Shown here: positions 1 to 9,716 of the stretch, in pieces
How positions within the stretch are numbered: the first letter of the stretch is position 1
Layout of the letters: the number at the start of each line of letters is the position of its first letter
Origin: a virus
IMG/VR virus record: IMGVR_UViG_3300028920_000022
Coordinates: 310,001 to 374,000 of that record
DNA length: 64,000 nucleotides
Direction: 5' to 3' (one strand)
The notes under the pieces: generated by a model
Seen by the model: the letters and a program-made list of their open reading frames with translations, nothing else
The model's database searches: none
What the model was told of the DNA's origin: nothing
Program-made: the position numbers and the translations under genes

Positions 1-2
1 TT

Positions 3-3000
3 TCGTTCAGCCGCACAGATATTTTTGGAACTGAGCTATATTACGACAGTCAAATTTTGACAGCAACAGCTAACACAAATAGATTATTGGTTGGGCAATA
101 TCAGATAGATTATCGCAATGGAATAGTTTATGTTGGTGTAAGTGCTAGCCAAGATTTGGATTTGGGAACCATTAATTATAAAAACGGTGTAATAAGACCG
201 GAAAACCAGCACGTCACTGCTGTTTCTGAAGTTTATTATAGTATTAGCAACATTACCGGTATAGCAGAACGTTTAGAATATGACAGTTTTGCAGATCAAG
301 CTATTACACCTAGTGACTATGATGTTACTGATGAGCGATTTTTGAATGAAGACACTACATTACCATATATTAACAGTGCTGGTCAAATCACAGTTTCTGA
401 TGATATCAAAGCTGTGCGCGGAGTATATGACGCTTATGACTTGAATAATCATGCTGAGGTAACTAATTTTGCTGTTGGAGCTACGGTTTCTTCAAACGTT
501 ATTACGCTGGACTCTGCCGGCGTAGAAAAAACAGAAAATTATACAATTAGTGCTGGCGGAACCGTGGTTGTTGATACTATTACTGCTGGCGCAGCTATTG
601 TGGGTGTGACGAGCGTTCTAAGACTTGCTGATAATGTAGAGTTGTGGGACAATGGCGGAGTATTTAACTCATACACGATTACCTTGTCTGGCGCCGGCAC
701 TCCTGTTGTCGGGCAAGCAGTAAGAGTTATTTATAATGTACAATTAAATGGTGGTGCAACCCCGGTGGTTGATTACAACCGTGGGGATTATTTTATTGAT
801 TATGAATATTTGGCGGATGAAATACTGGTAAGTTACGAATATGGTGATAATAAGATAGATTTTCGTAGTAGCTTAGCAATAGATGAAGGAGAAACTTACT
901 ACGTTACTTATAGTATCGGGGCGTTGCGTAATTCTTTATTGAGCAATTTTGGTAGTTTGGTGGATGTTCCTATTCTGAATACATTTGATGTTTCTTTGGA
1001 TAGAGAAATTTATCGTGATGCATTACAAGCGGCTTTACAGTCGTTTACCAAAGGTCCCACACTACCCGCCATTAGCCTGTTGGTTTCTCAGATTACCAAA
1101 ATTGATCCTCGTATTACCGAGTCTGTGTTTGATATTTGGTCTTTAGGGGTAAGTAATCTGTATTGGAATGCGGTAGATTATACCGGAACTCCCACCTTAA
1201 TGGCAGGAAAATTTGATAATGGCGTATTGTTGGATACATCCGGTCAGACCATCACTTTTCCTGTGTCCAGCAATTTGCGATTAGAAGAAGGCACGTTGGA
1301 GTGTTGGGTAATTCCAGAGTGGGACGGTTTAGATAATGATGCCACTTTGACCTTTTCTGATTTGACTCGGGATGGGTATCGTCTTTCTACTTCTAATATT
1401 TTTATTGGAGCCGATAGCCATAATCCAACTTATTCAGATACTTATACGTTTTCTGTTAACAGGACAGACACTAACAGCCCAATTGGCTTGCCTTCTGCTG
1501 TATATACTCAGGCTGGCTTATTTGTTTATTATGATGATGTGTTGAAGCGATGGTATATGTTAGTAAAGGATCGTCCAGACGGTTACACATATCAAGGAAC
1601 CATCCAATCATCTGGTGAAGTTTACGACGTAAATTATATTACCGATTTAGGTGAAATTACCGATTCTACTCGTAGTTTTACAGATAAAATAGAATTTTCT
1701 TTAAAGTTAGATACACACGATGCGTTAAGTCCTGACGGATATACTACCGGGGATGGTTATGTACCCGGCTATTCTTTTGATGGGATTACGTTTATGGCAG
1801 ATGATCAGCATTATATTTTTGATGCTGGTGGCACCACAAGTACCAACCGTTTTTCCATTTATAAGGATGGGCGCGGGTATTTGAATTTTGCTGTATGTGA
1901 CAATGGTCGTAGTGCTAGCGGTAAACATACTTATAAAGTAAGTGCGGATATATCGGATTGGTTAGCTGGACAAGCTCATCATTTGGCTATTTCTTGGAAA
2001 CTTAACTCTTCTGATCGCCGTGATGAAATGCATTTATTCCTGGACGGAGAAGAGGTTCCAAACATTTTACGCTTTGGTGGTCGTCCGGTATCTTCAGGTA
2101 CTGATAGGTTTAGGACAGTTAAGCCAGAATATGTGGTTGGGGCGGTTCCTAGACCTGCGTTGACTAATGATGATATGACAACCACAGTCGGTTCGGACAC
2201 AGTCGTTTCTGCTAGTGTAAACTTTACTACAGCAGGTATACTTCCCGGCGATACTATTGAAATACTAGAGGTGGGTTTTGGAACCTACACTATTTTAGCA
2301 GTAGCTGGTAATACTTTACAGTTAAATGCCGCTGTTCCTTCCAGTTTTAGTGATGCTAGGTTTACTGTTAATCAATATGCGGTAGTGGTAGAAAGCGCAA
2401 TTGATTTGTATAGCAATATAGCCGTTTCTCTGTTAAGAGGGGGTATTGAAACAGAGCTTCCTGGTGTGAGGGCAGATATCCCAGGGTATAGTATAAGTAA
2501 AAACGCCCAATTACAGAATGTTTTAACAATATTAGGAAACGCTCAGGTTGGTGATCAAATTGTTATTCGTACTTTGGGTTTGAATTTTAGGCGATGTAGA
2601 GATCGTATCTATTTATGGGGGGACATCACCAGTGTTTTAAAGACACAATTGCCGCCACCTATAAACCTGGACGAAGTCACAATAGTGCCTGTTTTGTTGC
2701 CATTGACACCAATAGGACCCAGCAACGCCACGTTGGTGGGTGGTAATTTTGTTGCTACTGGCATTGCTGCAACTCAGCCATCCAACGAAACTGAAGGCAG
2801 GGTATTAGCAGTTAGAGTGACTGGAGGAAACGTTGACTTTAGTACAAACGTAACCGTTACTATTAATGGTGCTTCAGATGGCGGAGCAACAGAGGTATTG
2901 TCGTTTAGTGCTGCGGGAATTACAAACACCGCAAACCGGTGGCAAGTTGTAACTTCTGTAGATGTTACATGTAAACCCTTAGTAACAACCTCAAACTCTA

Positions 3001-4820
3001 CCGCTGTAGAGATTAAAGAAGCATATAGCATTACCGATTCTGATGGCAACACTATTTACCCAATAATACGTTTTAGCTTCAAAACTCAAACTGGTGCCAC
3101 TTTAACAGGAGATGGATCAACAACAGTTAGCGATAGTAACGGTGTGTTTGTTGACTCTGATATTGGAAATAAAATGGTTATTAGTGCACCAGCGGCTGTG
3201 GCTGGTACTTACACCATTATCGCTCGCACATCTACTACAGAAATTAGAATTACTCCCGCTCCCGGTATAGCATTTGCCAACGGGACTTATGACATATATA
3301 ACGTTTCTCTCGGCAGAAGCGGTTTCCAGAATGGGTTTTTTACTTTTGAAACTGCTGGGCAAGTAGATGGTTATTACAATTTGCCCCAGGGCTATTATGA
3401 TTTTGATTATTCTGCATACTTAGAGGTACCATTAGATCCAGTACAAAATTCTATTGCATATATTGGGTCCGATCTAAACGGAGAAAAACAAGCTAAAGCA
3501 ATAATTGATGAATTTAGAATTCTTTCTGAAACCAGAACGGATACTCGTACAGGAGAATCTATTGATAGTAGTGAGCAGTCTATTACTACAGATTACAATT
3601 CGTTGACAGCATTTACTTCGGATAGTAGCACTTTAATGCTTCTGCATTTTGATGAATTACCATTTGTTAATGATTCTGAGTTTTGGATTAGTTCTAATAG
3701 GGATTATTTGCAGTCCGGCTCTAGTATCAATAGCAATTTTAATCAAAGCATTGTAATAACCGACCAACCGTTGGTAATTGATAACACCGGCAGATTATCC
3801 ACTACTTCAGAGGGCACCATTGAATTTTGGGTTAGCCCCCGTTTTGATACATATAACGATCCAAATGTACGTTTTTATTTTGATGCTTCCGGTTCCATAG
3901 TAGAAAACTCTACTTCCTTAACCGTAGGAACTGTACAAACGGCAGGCAGGGTTTCTAGTGTAGTAAGTGTGCGGTTACAAACTGATACTCAAAACACAGG
4001 AACTGATTATTTTGTAGGGGGAAGCGTTGCTAGCGATTATAGAACTATTAATTTGGGCAAGGCACTACCTTCTCAGAATACTCCCGTCAAGGTAACATAT
4101 GTTCCGGCAGGGCTGTCTGGAGATCGTATTTCTATATACAAAGACAACACAGGGTTCCTTAATTTCAACGTTACAGCTTCAGGAATAGACTATCAGGTAC
4201 GGCAGCCCATCTTTTGGCAGAGAGACACTTGGCACCGAATAATGGCAACCTATAAATTCAACACCTCCAGCAATTTAGATGAAGTTCGTTTATTTGTGGA
4301 TGGTGAAGAGCGTGGTATGATTTTGTTTGGGGCTGGGTTAATATTTGGCACAGGAGCTGTATTTGGGCAGGGGTTAGCCGGGCTAGATAATAGTCATTTA
4401 ATTGCAGATATTAACTTCTATGATCCTATAAATCAGTTCTACGTTGGTTCCGACTATCTTGGAGCCAATACAGCCCATGCTCGGTTTGATAATTTAAAGC
4501 TAAGTAATATCGCCAGGACTCCTACAACTATCGTGGGACAGGCTAAAGACATAAATTACAGTTCCAATTTGAGTGTGGTTTATCCTGTGGTAGAAGATGT
4601 ATACACTACATATTTGATTAATTTTGACCAACTTGTTACCAAGACCGAAGATTTGGCAGTATTAAGAGATGCTGAATATGGCATTTTCAACTTTACCTTA
4701 GACATCATTGATTCTTTTGGTATAGTAACGGAAGACGCTAAAGTGCAGCAAATTATAGAAAATCTCATTACCGCCTTGAAACCCGGACAGTCTAAGGTGA
4801 CAATTAACTATATTGAGTGA
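3..4820 (+). CDS. Giant virion protein with two LamG-like domains (5' truncated)
   Basis: The frame is open from base 3, so the true start lies upstream of the window; a TTG at 57 is only an internal candidate. At least 1,600 residues are visible. Two concanavalin/LamG-like segments can be recognised. The first lies around residues 400-720 counted from the TTG, with a GTLECWVIPEW strand and a later HHLAISW...HLFLDGEEV segment. The second lies around 1250-1490, with GTIEFWVSPRF and WHRIMATY...LFVDGEE. Between and around them are beta-rich repeats rich in Thr, Ser, Val and Gly. There is no transmembrane segment. LamG folds in phage virions usually bind glycans. Position upstream of another virion gene supports a baseplate or tail-fibre role, but the exact structural part is not identifiable. 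It carries five Asp-Gly-Tyr tripeptides. Confidence 0.75.
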   Translation, partial: SFSRTDIFGTELYYDSQILTATANTNRLLVGQYQIDYRNGIVYVGVSASQDLDLGTINYKNGVIRPENQHVTAVSEVYYSISNITGIAERLEYDSFADQAITPSDYDVTDERFLNEDTTLPYINSAGQITVSDDIKAVRGVYDAYDLNNHAEVTNFAVGATVSSNVITLDSAGVEKTENYTISAGGTVVVDTITAGAAIVGVTSVLRLADNVELWDNGGVFNSYTITLSGAGTPVVGQAVRVIYNVQLNGGATPVVDYNRGDYFIDYEYLADEILVSYEYGDNKIDFRSSLAIDEGETYYVTYSIGALRNSLLSNFGSLVDVPILNTFDVSLDREIYRDALQAALQSFTKGPTLPAISLLVSQITKIDPRITESVFDIWSLGVSNLYWNAVDYTGTPTLMAGKFDNGVLLDTSGQTITFPVSSNLRLEEGTLECWVIPEWDGLDNDATLTFSDLTRDGYRLSTSNIFIGADSHNPTYSDTYTFSVNRTDTNSPIGLPSAVYTQAGLFVYYDDVLKRWYMLVKDRPDGYTYQGTIQSSGEVYDVNYITDLGEITDSTRSFTDKIEFSLKLDTHDALSPDGYTTGDGYVPGYSFDGITFMADDQHYIFDAGGTTSTNRFSIYKDGRGYLNFAVCDNGRSASGKHTYKVSADISDWLAGQAHHLAISWKLNSSDRRDEMHLFLDGEEVPNILRFGGRPVSSGTDRFRTVKPEYVVGAVPRPALTNDDMTTTVGSDTVVSASVNFTTAGILPGDTIEILEVGFGTYTILAVAGNTLQLNAAVPSSFSDARFTVNQYAVVVESAIDLYSNIAVSLLRGGIETELPGVRADIPGYSISKNAQLQNVLTILGNAQVGDQIVIRTLGLNFRRCRDRIYLWGDITSVLKTQLPPPINLDEVTIVPVLLPLTPIGPSNATLVGGNFVATGIAATQPSNETEGRVLAVRVTGGNVDFSTNVTVTINGASDGGATEVLSFSAAGITNTANRWQVVTSVDVTCKPLVTTSNSTAVEIKEAYSITDSDGNTIYPIIRFSFKTQTGATLTGDGSTTVSDSNGVFVDSDIGNKMVISAPAAVAGTYTIIARTSTTEIRITPAPGIAFANGTYDIYNVSLGRSGFQNGFFTFETAGQVDGYYNLPQGYYDFDYSAYLEVPLDPVQNSIAYIGSDLNGEKQAKAIIDEFRILSETRTDTRTGESIDSSEQSITTDYNSLTAFTSDSSTLMLLHFDELPFVNDSEFWISSNRDYLQSGSSINSNFNQSIVITDQPLVIDNTGRLSTTSEGTIEFWVSPRFDTYNDPNVRFYFDASGSIVENSTSLTVGTVQTAGRVSSVVSVRLQTDTQNTGTDYFVGGSVASDYRTINLGKALPSQNTPVKVTYVPAGLSGDRISIYKDNTGFLNFNVTASGIDYQVRQPIFWQRDTWHRIMATYKFNTSSNLDEVRLFVDGEERGMILFGAGLIFGTGAVFGQGLAGLDNSHLIADINFYDPINQFYVGSDYLGANTAHARFDNLKLSNIARTPTTIVGQAKDINYSSNLSVVYPVVEDVYTTYLINFDQLVTKTEDLAVLRDAEYGIFNFTLDIIDSFGIVTEDAKVQQIIENLITALKPGQSKVTINYIE

Positions 4821-4821
4821 C

Positions 4822-5067
4822 ATGACAAAGAGAATAGATGTATCTACAGTTCAGAATACCTGGCATGACGCACAGTTCGTTGATAAAGCGGATATGGACG
4901 TTGAACAAAACTACAATAACGTTTCAAACTCTGCTATTGTCAATAACTTCATGGGTTCCGGAGTTTTGCCAGACAACCCCCAACAGCTAGTTTTATTCGA
5001 TTCAGATGATTTGACCGGAACACAGGCGGAAATCTTAGCCGCTGGCAATTTGATGGTACCGGTTTAG
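4822..5067 (+). CDS. N-terminal piece of the following virion protein, probably split by a frameshift
   Basis: This is an 81-residue frame starting at an ATG one base after the previous stop; a TTG at 4813 is also possible. The sequence is acidic and Asn-rich with no recognised domain, and it ends at a TAG at 5065. The downstream frame (5070 onward) is open back to 5010, so the two overlap. Slipping back one base at the AAT-TTG junction near 5047-5052 gives a continuous ...ILAAGN-FDGTGLDVHSQ... reading. This looks more natural than either separate end. The downstream frame also lacks a Shine-Dalgarno sequence. I infer one protein of about 975 residues, broken by a lost T in a T-run or, less likely, by programmed -1 frameshifting, since no canonical slippery heptamer is visible. 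A genuine small gene cannot be excluded. Confidence 0.6.
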   Translation: MTKRIDVSTVQNTWHDAQFVDKADMDVEQNYNNVSNSAIVNNFMGSGVLPDNPQQLVLFDSDDLTGTQAEILAAGNLMVPV

Positions 5068-5069
5068 AT

Positions 5070-7748
5070 GTGCATTCGCAACCCAGCGATACTACTTTGG
5101 GGAACCAAATTGAAGTAGAGCTAACCGGATCTGATGTATTAGGCAGATTGAGTGTAAAGGTGCTAATTGTGGGCTTGTCTTTTGATGGCGAACTACAAAT
5201 GGACCGTATGTACTTCTATGTTAACGAAAAACAGGTTACGTCCAAGCATTATGCCGAAGTTTTAACCATTATGTTTAATGACTTCAAGGGCAATAATAAT
5301 TGTTCTCGCGCTCTTGGTGGCAGGATTGTGATGCGGGAGGCGAACTCTTTTCAACTTTCTCGCGATGCCAAGATGGTAGCGCAAGATATCATGCCGGATT
5401 TGTTTTTCCGAGATTTTAAAGTGGCGGATCAAAGTGTTGGTTTGTTTGCTACTTTGCAGGCAGGAATTGGTTCAGAACATGATGTAGACGCTCTTGCAAT
5501 CAACGTGACCGGCAAACAGCCACATCGAACTATAAACCCCAATGATGTTACAACCCAAATAGGACAGAAATTCTTGGCACGTTCTGACAATATTCAGAAG
5601 GTAACTTTATTGTTGGGCGTTGAACGAAATACCTCTGCTACCGAAGATGCTTGGTATGATTGGTCTGGGGATTTGGTGGTAAGCATTTATTCTTTGCAAA
5701 CTACCGTCAATTGTCCAACACAAATAGTTCCGGGTTTGGACATTGAATATGATCCTAGTGCAGCTCCTTTGGCAGAGGTAAGTTTTAGCCAGGCAGAGCT
5801 GGAAAGTGTAGGATATGTATTAACCGCTGTAGCTCAGCCTGTAGATTTTGTTTTTAGTAATACATCTATAGCTAGCGCTGGTGGAATCACTTCTGGGAAC
5901 TATTATGCAGTTACTTTTAGACGATCTGGTGCTGCAGCAGACGGATACATATTTTCCGAAGTAGCTACTAACAAGATAGACGATTCCAGGTTAACAATAT
6001 ATAGTGGAATATGGACCGATGTTGTAGAAGAAGATTTGTGGTTCCAGGTATGGTCTGATGCCGCCAAAGTATCTGATGGTAAGGGATATGATGCCGGAAA
6101 CGGAATACAGTATAATAAAACTGTTTTAAGTTCAACAACCGGTGCCTACATAGACAATGAAGTTGGCGGATTTTCGTTTGTAAACACCGGGCAGGGAATT
6201 ACAAACACTGGTATAATTCAAGCCACCACTCAACAAAGTGTTACGACTCAAGACGAACGTACCGGTGATAATACCTATTCGCGCAAACAGTATATTCCAT
6301 CATTTAGTTTTGTAAACTCTACTACTTTAGCTAGTTTGAAGGTAACTTCTGAACCATTAATTATTGGTTGCGCCGTTGATATTAACCCTCAGGTTACAGA
6401 TACTATCACTGGAAATCAAGATTATCCAGGTCTAGCTAAAGGTGACGAATTTACCATAATTAACCCCGATGCTTCTTTACTTTCGCTTCGGTTGATGGGT
6501 AGAAAGCTAATTCCAAACAATACCTGCAACGCGGTAGGTTATCGTATATATGGTGTTGATTTGTGTGTGGATGGCTATGGCGATGTTAATGGAGACGGAT
6601 ATATAGACAGTTCCGATGTTGCCGCCGCTGCGGCTCTTTTAGGAGAAAGCGTTTGGTCTTCTTCTACTCAGCAGAAAATAGTTGATGGCTATATTACTAC
6701 GTTAGAACTATTGCGGGCGGATGTGGACGGAGATGGGTATATTACATCTAACGATGTTGATTTAATTACAAATTTTGTAAACCGTAGTATTAATGCGTTC
6801 CCCGTAGGCACATCATTCAACCACCTTACTCTGACGGTACAACAGAGTATAGGGCGATATGATGGGTATTTCGATTGTAATGGTCGTGTCAGGCTGGATG
6901 GATATAGTGGATATAACATTGTTGATCCTTCCAGTTTAAGTGCTGCTGAGCTGATTTATGATGGATATTTGTCCGCGGTCAGTATTGATGGTAGTGACAG
7001 CGCTTTTACCACAGTCCCATTTGTTACAGTACCTTATCAAGTAGAGTTCCAACCATTCTGGCAGGACTATTTGTTGTCCTTTTCCAGTAGTGCCAGAATG
7101 CTACCAGCTTCATTTACTTATGCCACCAGTGCAACTGCGACCTCCTGTGCTACAGCCACCACGTTTGAATGTACCAACAGGAATGAGGGGACCCCTTCGT
7201 GCGATCCTGGTAGAACAGAAATTATGGTTCCTTCTAATCTAATCATTGGTACAGGAGGAGAGATCCTTCGACCAGATGGCAATCATTATAAAGTGGATAT
7301 GGAAATTGGTACGGTAATATTACGTTTGCCGGATAGCCCACTTTCCGAATCGGTAATTGATGTTTTCCGCAGTTTCGTAGCAGATCGTGGCGATGGGTTT
7401 ACCAACCATGCGTACCCTGCCATGCGTTATGCTGATTGTACTACTGTTCAACCGGAAGATTTGGCTTTAAATAAGGTACGTTTTGGCGTTTCACTGCAGT
7501 CATTTGCCCCCAATTTGGATGGCTATACAGATGCCGATGGTTATGGCATTATTATTGATGACATTATTGGCGTTTATATGGACCATAGTTCCGGTATTTT
7601 GAAGTTAACAATTAAGGATTTGTCTGTTGATAGCATTTATCTTACTCTGGTGACAAAGATTCAAATCCAGGTTTTCCTGAAGAAGGGAGGGTGGAATAAC
7701 AGTGTTTTGATTGTGGAACCAGATGAAGTCTCAGGGCTAATTTCCTAA
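5070..7748 (+). CDS. Virion protein with a dockerin-like calcium-binding module
   Basis: The 892-residue frame begins at a GTG without a visible ribosome binding site and probably continues the frame ending at 5067. The N-terminal half is beta-rich and typical of tail or fibre proteins. Residues about 503-573 hold two dockerin/EF-hand-like loops: GDVNGDGYIDSSDV and, about 47 residues later, ADVDGDGYITSNDV. Each has the D-x-N/D-x-D-G-x-I-x-x-x-D spacing of type I dockerins. The C-terminal third is again beta-rich with a Cys-containing stretch (TSCATATTFEC). Ten Asp-Gly-Tyr tripeptides occur. Dockerins normally bind cohesins in bacterial and archaeal proteins. Here the module may bind Ca2+ and stabilise or dock the virion protein; that role is inferred. 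The gene is followed directly by a strong terminator. Confidence 0.72.
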   Translation: MHSQPSDTTLGNQIEVELTGSDVLGRLSVKVLIVGLSFDGELQMDRMYFYVNEKQVTSKHYAEVLTIMFNDFKGNNNCSRALGGRIVMREANSFQLSRDAKMVAQDIMPDLFFRDFKVADQSVGLFATLQAGIGSEHDVDALAINVTGKQPHRTINPNDVTTQIGQKFLARSDNIQKVTLLLGVERNTSATEDAWYDWSGDLVVSIYSLQTTVNCPTQIVPGLDIEYDPSAAPLAEVSFSQAELESVGYVLTAVAQPVDFVFSNTSIASAGGITSGNYYAVTFRRSGAAADGYIFSEVATNKIDDSRLTIYSGIWTDVVEEDLWFQVWSDAAKVSDGKGYDAGNGIQYNKTVLSSTTGAYIDNEVGGFSFVNTGQGITNTGIIQATTQQSVTTQDERTGDNTYSRKQYIPSFSFVNSTTLASLKVTSEPLIIGCAVDINPQVTDTITGNQDYPGLAKGDEFTIINPDASLLSLRLMGRKLIPNNTCNAVGYRIYGVDLCVDGYGDVNGDGYIDSSDVAAAAALLGESVWSSSTQQKIVDGYITTLELLRADVDGDGYITSNDVDLITNFVNRSINAFPVGTSFNHLTLTVQQSIGRYDGYFDCNGRVRLDGYSGYNIVDPSSLSAAELIYDGYLSAVSIDGSDSAFTTVPFVTVPYQVEFQPFWQDYLLSFSSSARMLPASFTYATSATATSCATATTFECTNRNEGTPSCDPGRTEIMVPSNLIIGTGGEILRPDGNHYKVDMEIGTVILRLPDSPLSESVIDVFRSFVADRGDGFTNHAYPAMRYADCTTVQPEDLALNKVRFGVSLQSFAPNLDGYTDADGYGIIIDDIIGVYMDHSSGILKLTIKDLSVDSIYLTLVTKIQIQVFLKKGGWNNSVLIVEPDEVSGLIS

Positions 7749-7763
7749 TCGCGCGTTATATAG

Positions 7764-7796
7764 AAAGCCGGCTATCAAAAGATAGCCGGCTTTTTT
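7764..7796 (+). terminator. Rho-independent terminator after the first virion block
   Basis: A perfect 13-bp inverted repeat (AAAGCCGGCTATC / GATAGCCGGCTTT) encloses an AAAA loop and is followed by a T-run. It separates the virion genes from the glycan island. The remaining 37 bases up to the next start show no convincing promoter. Confidence 0.93.
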
Positions 7797-7833
7797 GTCG
7801 AGAGCATTCTAGCATTACCGTTTCAAAATTCTT

Positions 7834-9000
7834 ATGAAGATCAAAATTCAACAGTTTTTATTTGGGAAAAACCATTCTTGGGCAGTTGTTGGACAAAATA
7901 TTGGACGAGCATTATTAAAAAAAGGTCACGAGGTTCATTTTGTATCTACGGATGGCATTAAAGAAAAATTTATCCCAGAAGACTTGAAACCTCATATTAA
8001 AGAAAAACCTCAAGGTTCGTATGATATGCAGATTTCATATACAGCAATGAAGAATTTTCCAGCTTTCCTAAGTAGCGGAGATAAAAATCGTTTTGGTATT
8101 TGGAATTATGAAACTACAATAATTCCTCCAGGTTTTGCGAAATACTATAAATTTACTGATAAGTTTTTGCCTTCTTCAGAATTTGCTGCAAAAATATTTA
8201 TTGATAATGGTGTTCCGTCCGATTATGTGCGCGTTATCCCACACGGAATTAATGTACAAGAATATTTATCTTATGACGTTTATCCATTAAAAACTAAAAA
8301 ACGTTATAAAATATTAGCCAATATTGCTCAACCGCATGTGAGAAAAAACATAGACGGTTTATTTGAATCTTATGGTATGGCTTTTACCCAAGATGATGAT
8401 GTATGTTTGGTGGCAAAAGTGAGCGCTAAAAGACTTGCCCCCACCCCACAAATAACCGCTAGAACTAGACGCGGCGCCAGGAAACAACAAGCTAAACAAC
8501 AGCTTGATGACAATAGAACTCGTGGTTTTGAAGTAGATTTCTTTGACATTTATAATAAATTTTGTAAAAAATACCCAAAACATGCTGAAGTAGAAATAAT
8601 AAACGAATTTGTGCCCAGCATGGTTTCTATTTATAACGCTTGTGATATCGTTTATTCAGTGACTCATGCCGAATGTTTCTGGCTTCCCGGTTTGGAAGGA
8701 ATGGCTACTAACAACTTGGTTATTGCTCCAAATTGGGGAGGACAATTGGAATACATGAATGAGGATAATTCTTTGTTGATTGCAGGAAAAGAAGGTAGAG
8801 CACCAAAGAAAATGCAATATTGGGTTCCTTCACCTTATGCTGTTACGTTTTTGCCAGATTTGGATGATTCTGTTGCCAAATTGCAAATGGCAGTAGGAAA
8901 CTATGAGAACTTAATGAAAAAGTTTAAACCAGGAATGAAAGAACAACTGGAAAGATTAACTTGGGAAAATGTTGCTGGAAAGATTTTGGACCTCACATGA
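7834..9000 (+). CDS. Glycosyltransferase, GT4-like (GT-B fold)
   Basis: This 388-residue retaining-type GT-B enzyme is predicted to transfer a sugar from a nucleotide donor. The N-terminal Rossmann domain starts with MKIKIQQFLFG and GRALLKKGHEV. The C-terminal donor domain shows RVIPHGIN, the phosphate-binding-like AQPHVRKNIDGL segment, and an E-x7-E-like region (THAECFWLPGLEGMATN) typical of GT4. A basic insertion at about residues 205-235 (TARTRRGARKQQAK) is unusual. It is the first gene after the terminator and overlaps the next gene by 4 bp (ATGA), so it probably heads the island's transcript. No strong Shine-Dalgarno is visible before the ATG. Confidence 0.85.
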   Translation: MKIKIQQFLFGKNHSWAVVGQNIGRALLKKGHEVHFVSTDGIKEKFIPEDLKPHIKEKPQGSYDMQISYTAMKNFPAFLSSGDKNRFGIWNYETTIIPPGFAKYYKFTDKFLPSSEFAAKIFIDNGVPSDYVRVIPHGINVQEYLSYDVYPLKTKKRYKILANIAQPHVRKNIDGLFESYGMAFTQDDDVCLVAKVSAKRLAPTPQITARTRRGARKQQAKQQLDDNRTRGFEVDFFDIYNKFCKKYPKHAEVEIINEFVPSMVSIYNACDIVYSVTHAECFWLPGLEGMATNNLVIAPNWGGQLEYMNEDNSLLIAGKEGRAPKKMQYWVPSPYAVTFLPDLDDSVAKLQMAVGNYENLMKKFKPGMKEQLERLTWENVAGKILDLT

Positions 9001-9716
9001 AACTGTCTATTGTAATACCTGTACACAATAATTTTAACTTTACCAAGGCGTGCATAAACGATCTGCGTAGATTACCAAAAGATCACGAAATTATTATTGT
9101 GGATAATGGATCTAGCAAACCAGACAAGAAGAGAAAAATGATTACGGATCGAACTGCACCATATGTTTCTATGCTAGCTAAAGAAATGGAAAATTTGGTG
9201 TACATCAGGAATGATGAGAATCTGGGGTTTGCCAAGGCATCCAATCAGGGCTATGCGGCATCACAAGGAGAGTTTGTGATGTTTTTGAATAACGATATTC
9301 GAGTCAAAAGCGATCATGAAACCTGGACACAACCGATTATGGCGGCTGCTGAGGATGGCTCTCTTGTTGGTCCAACTGGGGGTCTGTTGGACGAGAACTT
9401 AAAATTCCTGAGAGAAGAAGATAAACTTATTGATTCTAAATATTTCTATATGTGTGCTTGGAATTTGACCGCTAAAAAAGAAACGTGGGAAAAACTTAAG
9501 GTGGATGATTGTGTTGGACCGTTTATAGAAGACTGGGGGTCCTATTTTGAAGATACTGATTTGTCATTTAGAGCTAAAGAACTAAATATTTCATTTAAAA
9601 TACTACCCGCCCCTGTTTTACATTTTGGTCGGATGACAGGAAAGCAGCTAGGCTTGCAACAACTATATGCAGAAGCACATACAAAATTCGTTAACAAGTG
9701 GGTTGGTCGCATATGA
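8997..9716 (+). CDS. Glycosyltransferase family 2
   Basis: The ATG at 8997 overlaps the previous stop (ATGA) and gives the canonical GT2 start KLSIVIPVHNN; an upstream TTG in frame would add an implausible extension. At 239 residues it is a single GT-A catalytic domain. It shows IIIVDNGSS (nucleotide binding), MFLNNDI (DxD-equivalent) and an acidic catalytic segment, SYFEDTDLSFRAKEL. No membrane segment is seen, so it should act in the cytoplasm on a soluble or membrane-associated acceptor. It overlaps the next gene by 4 bp. Donor and acceptor cannot be predicted. Confidence 0.87.
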   Translation: MKLSIVIPVHNNFNFTKACINDLRRLPKDHEIIIVDNGSSKPDKKRKMITDRTAPYVSMLAKEMENLVYIRNDENLGFAKASNQGYAASQGEFVMFLNNDIRVKSDHETWTQPIMAAAEDGSLVGPTGGLLDENLKFLREEDKLIDSKYFYMCAWNLTAKKETWEKLKVDDCVGPFIEDWGSYFEDTDLSFRAKELNISFKILPAPVLHFGRMTGKQLGLQQLYAEAHTKFVNKWVGRI

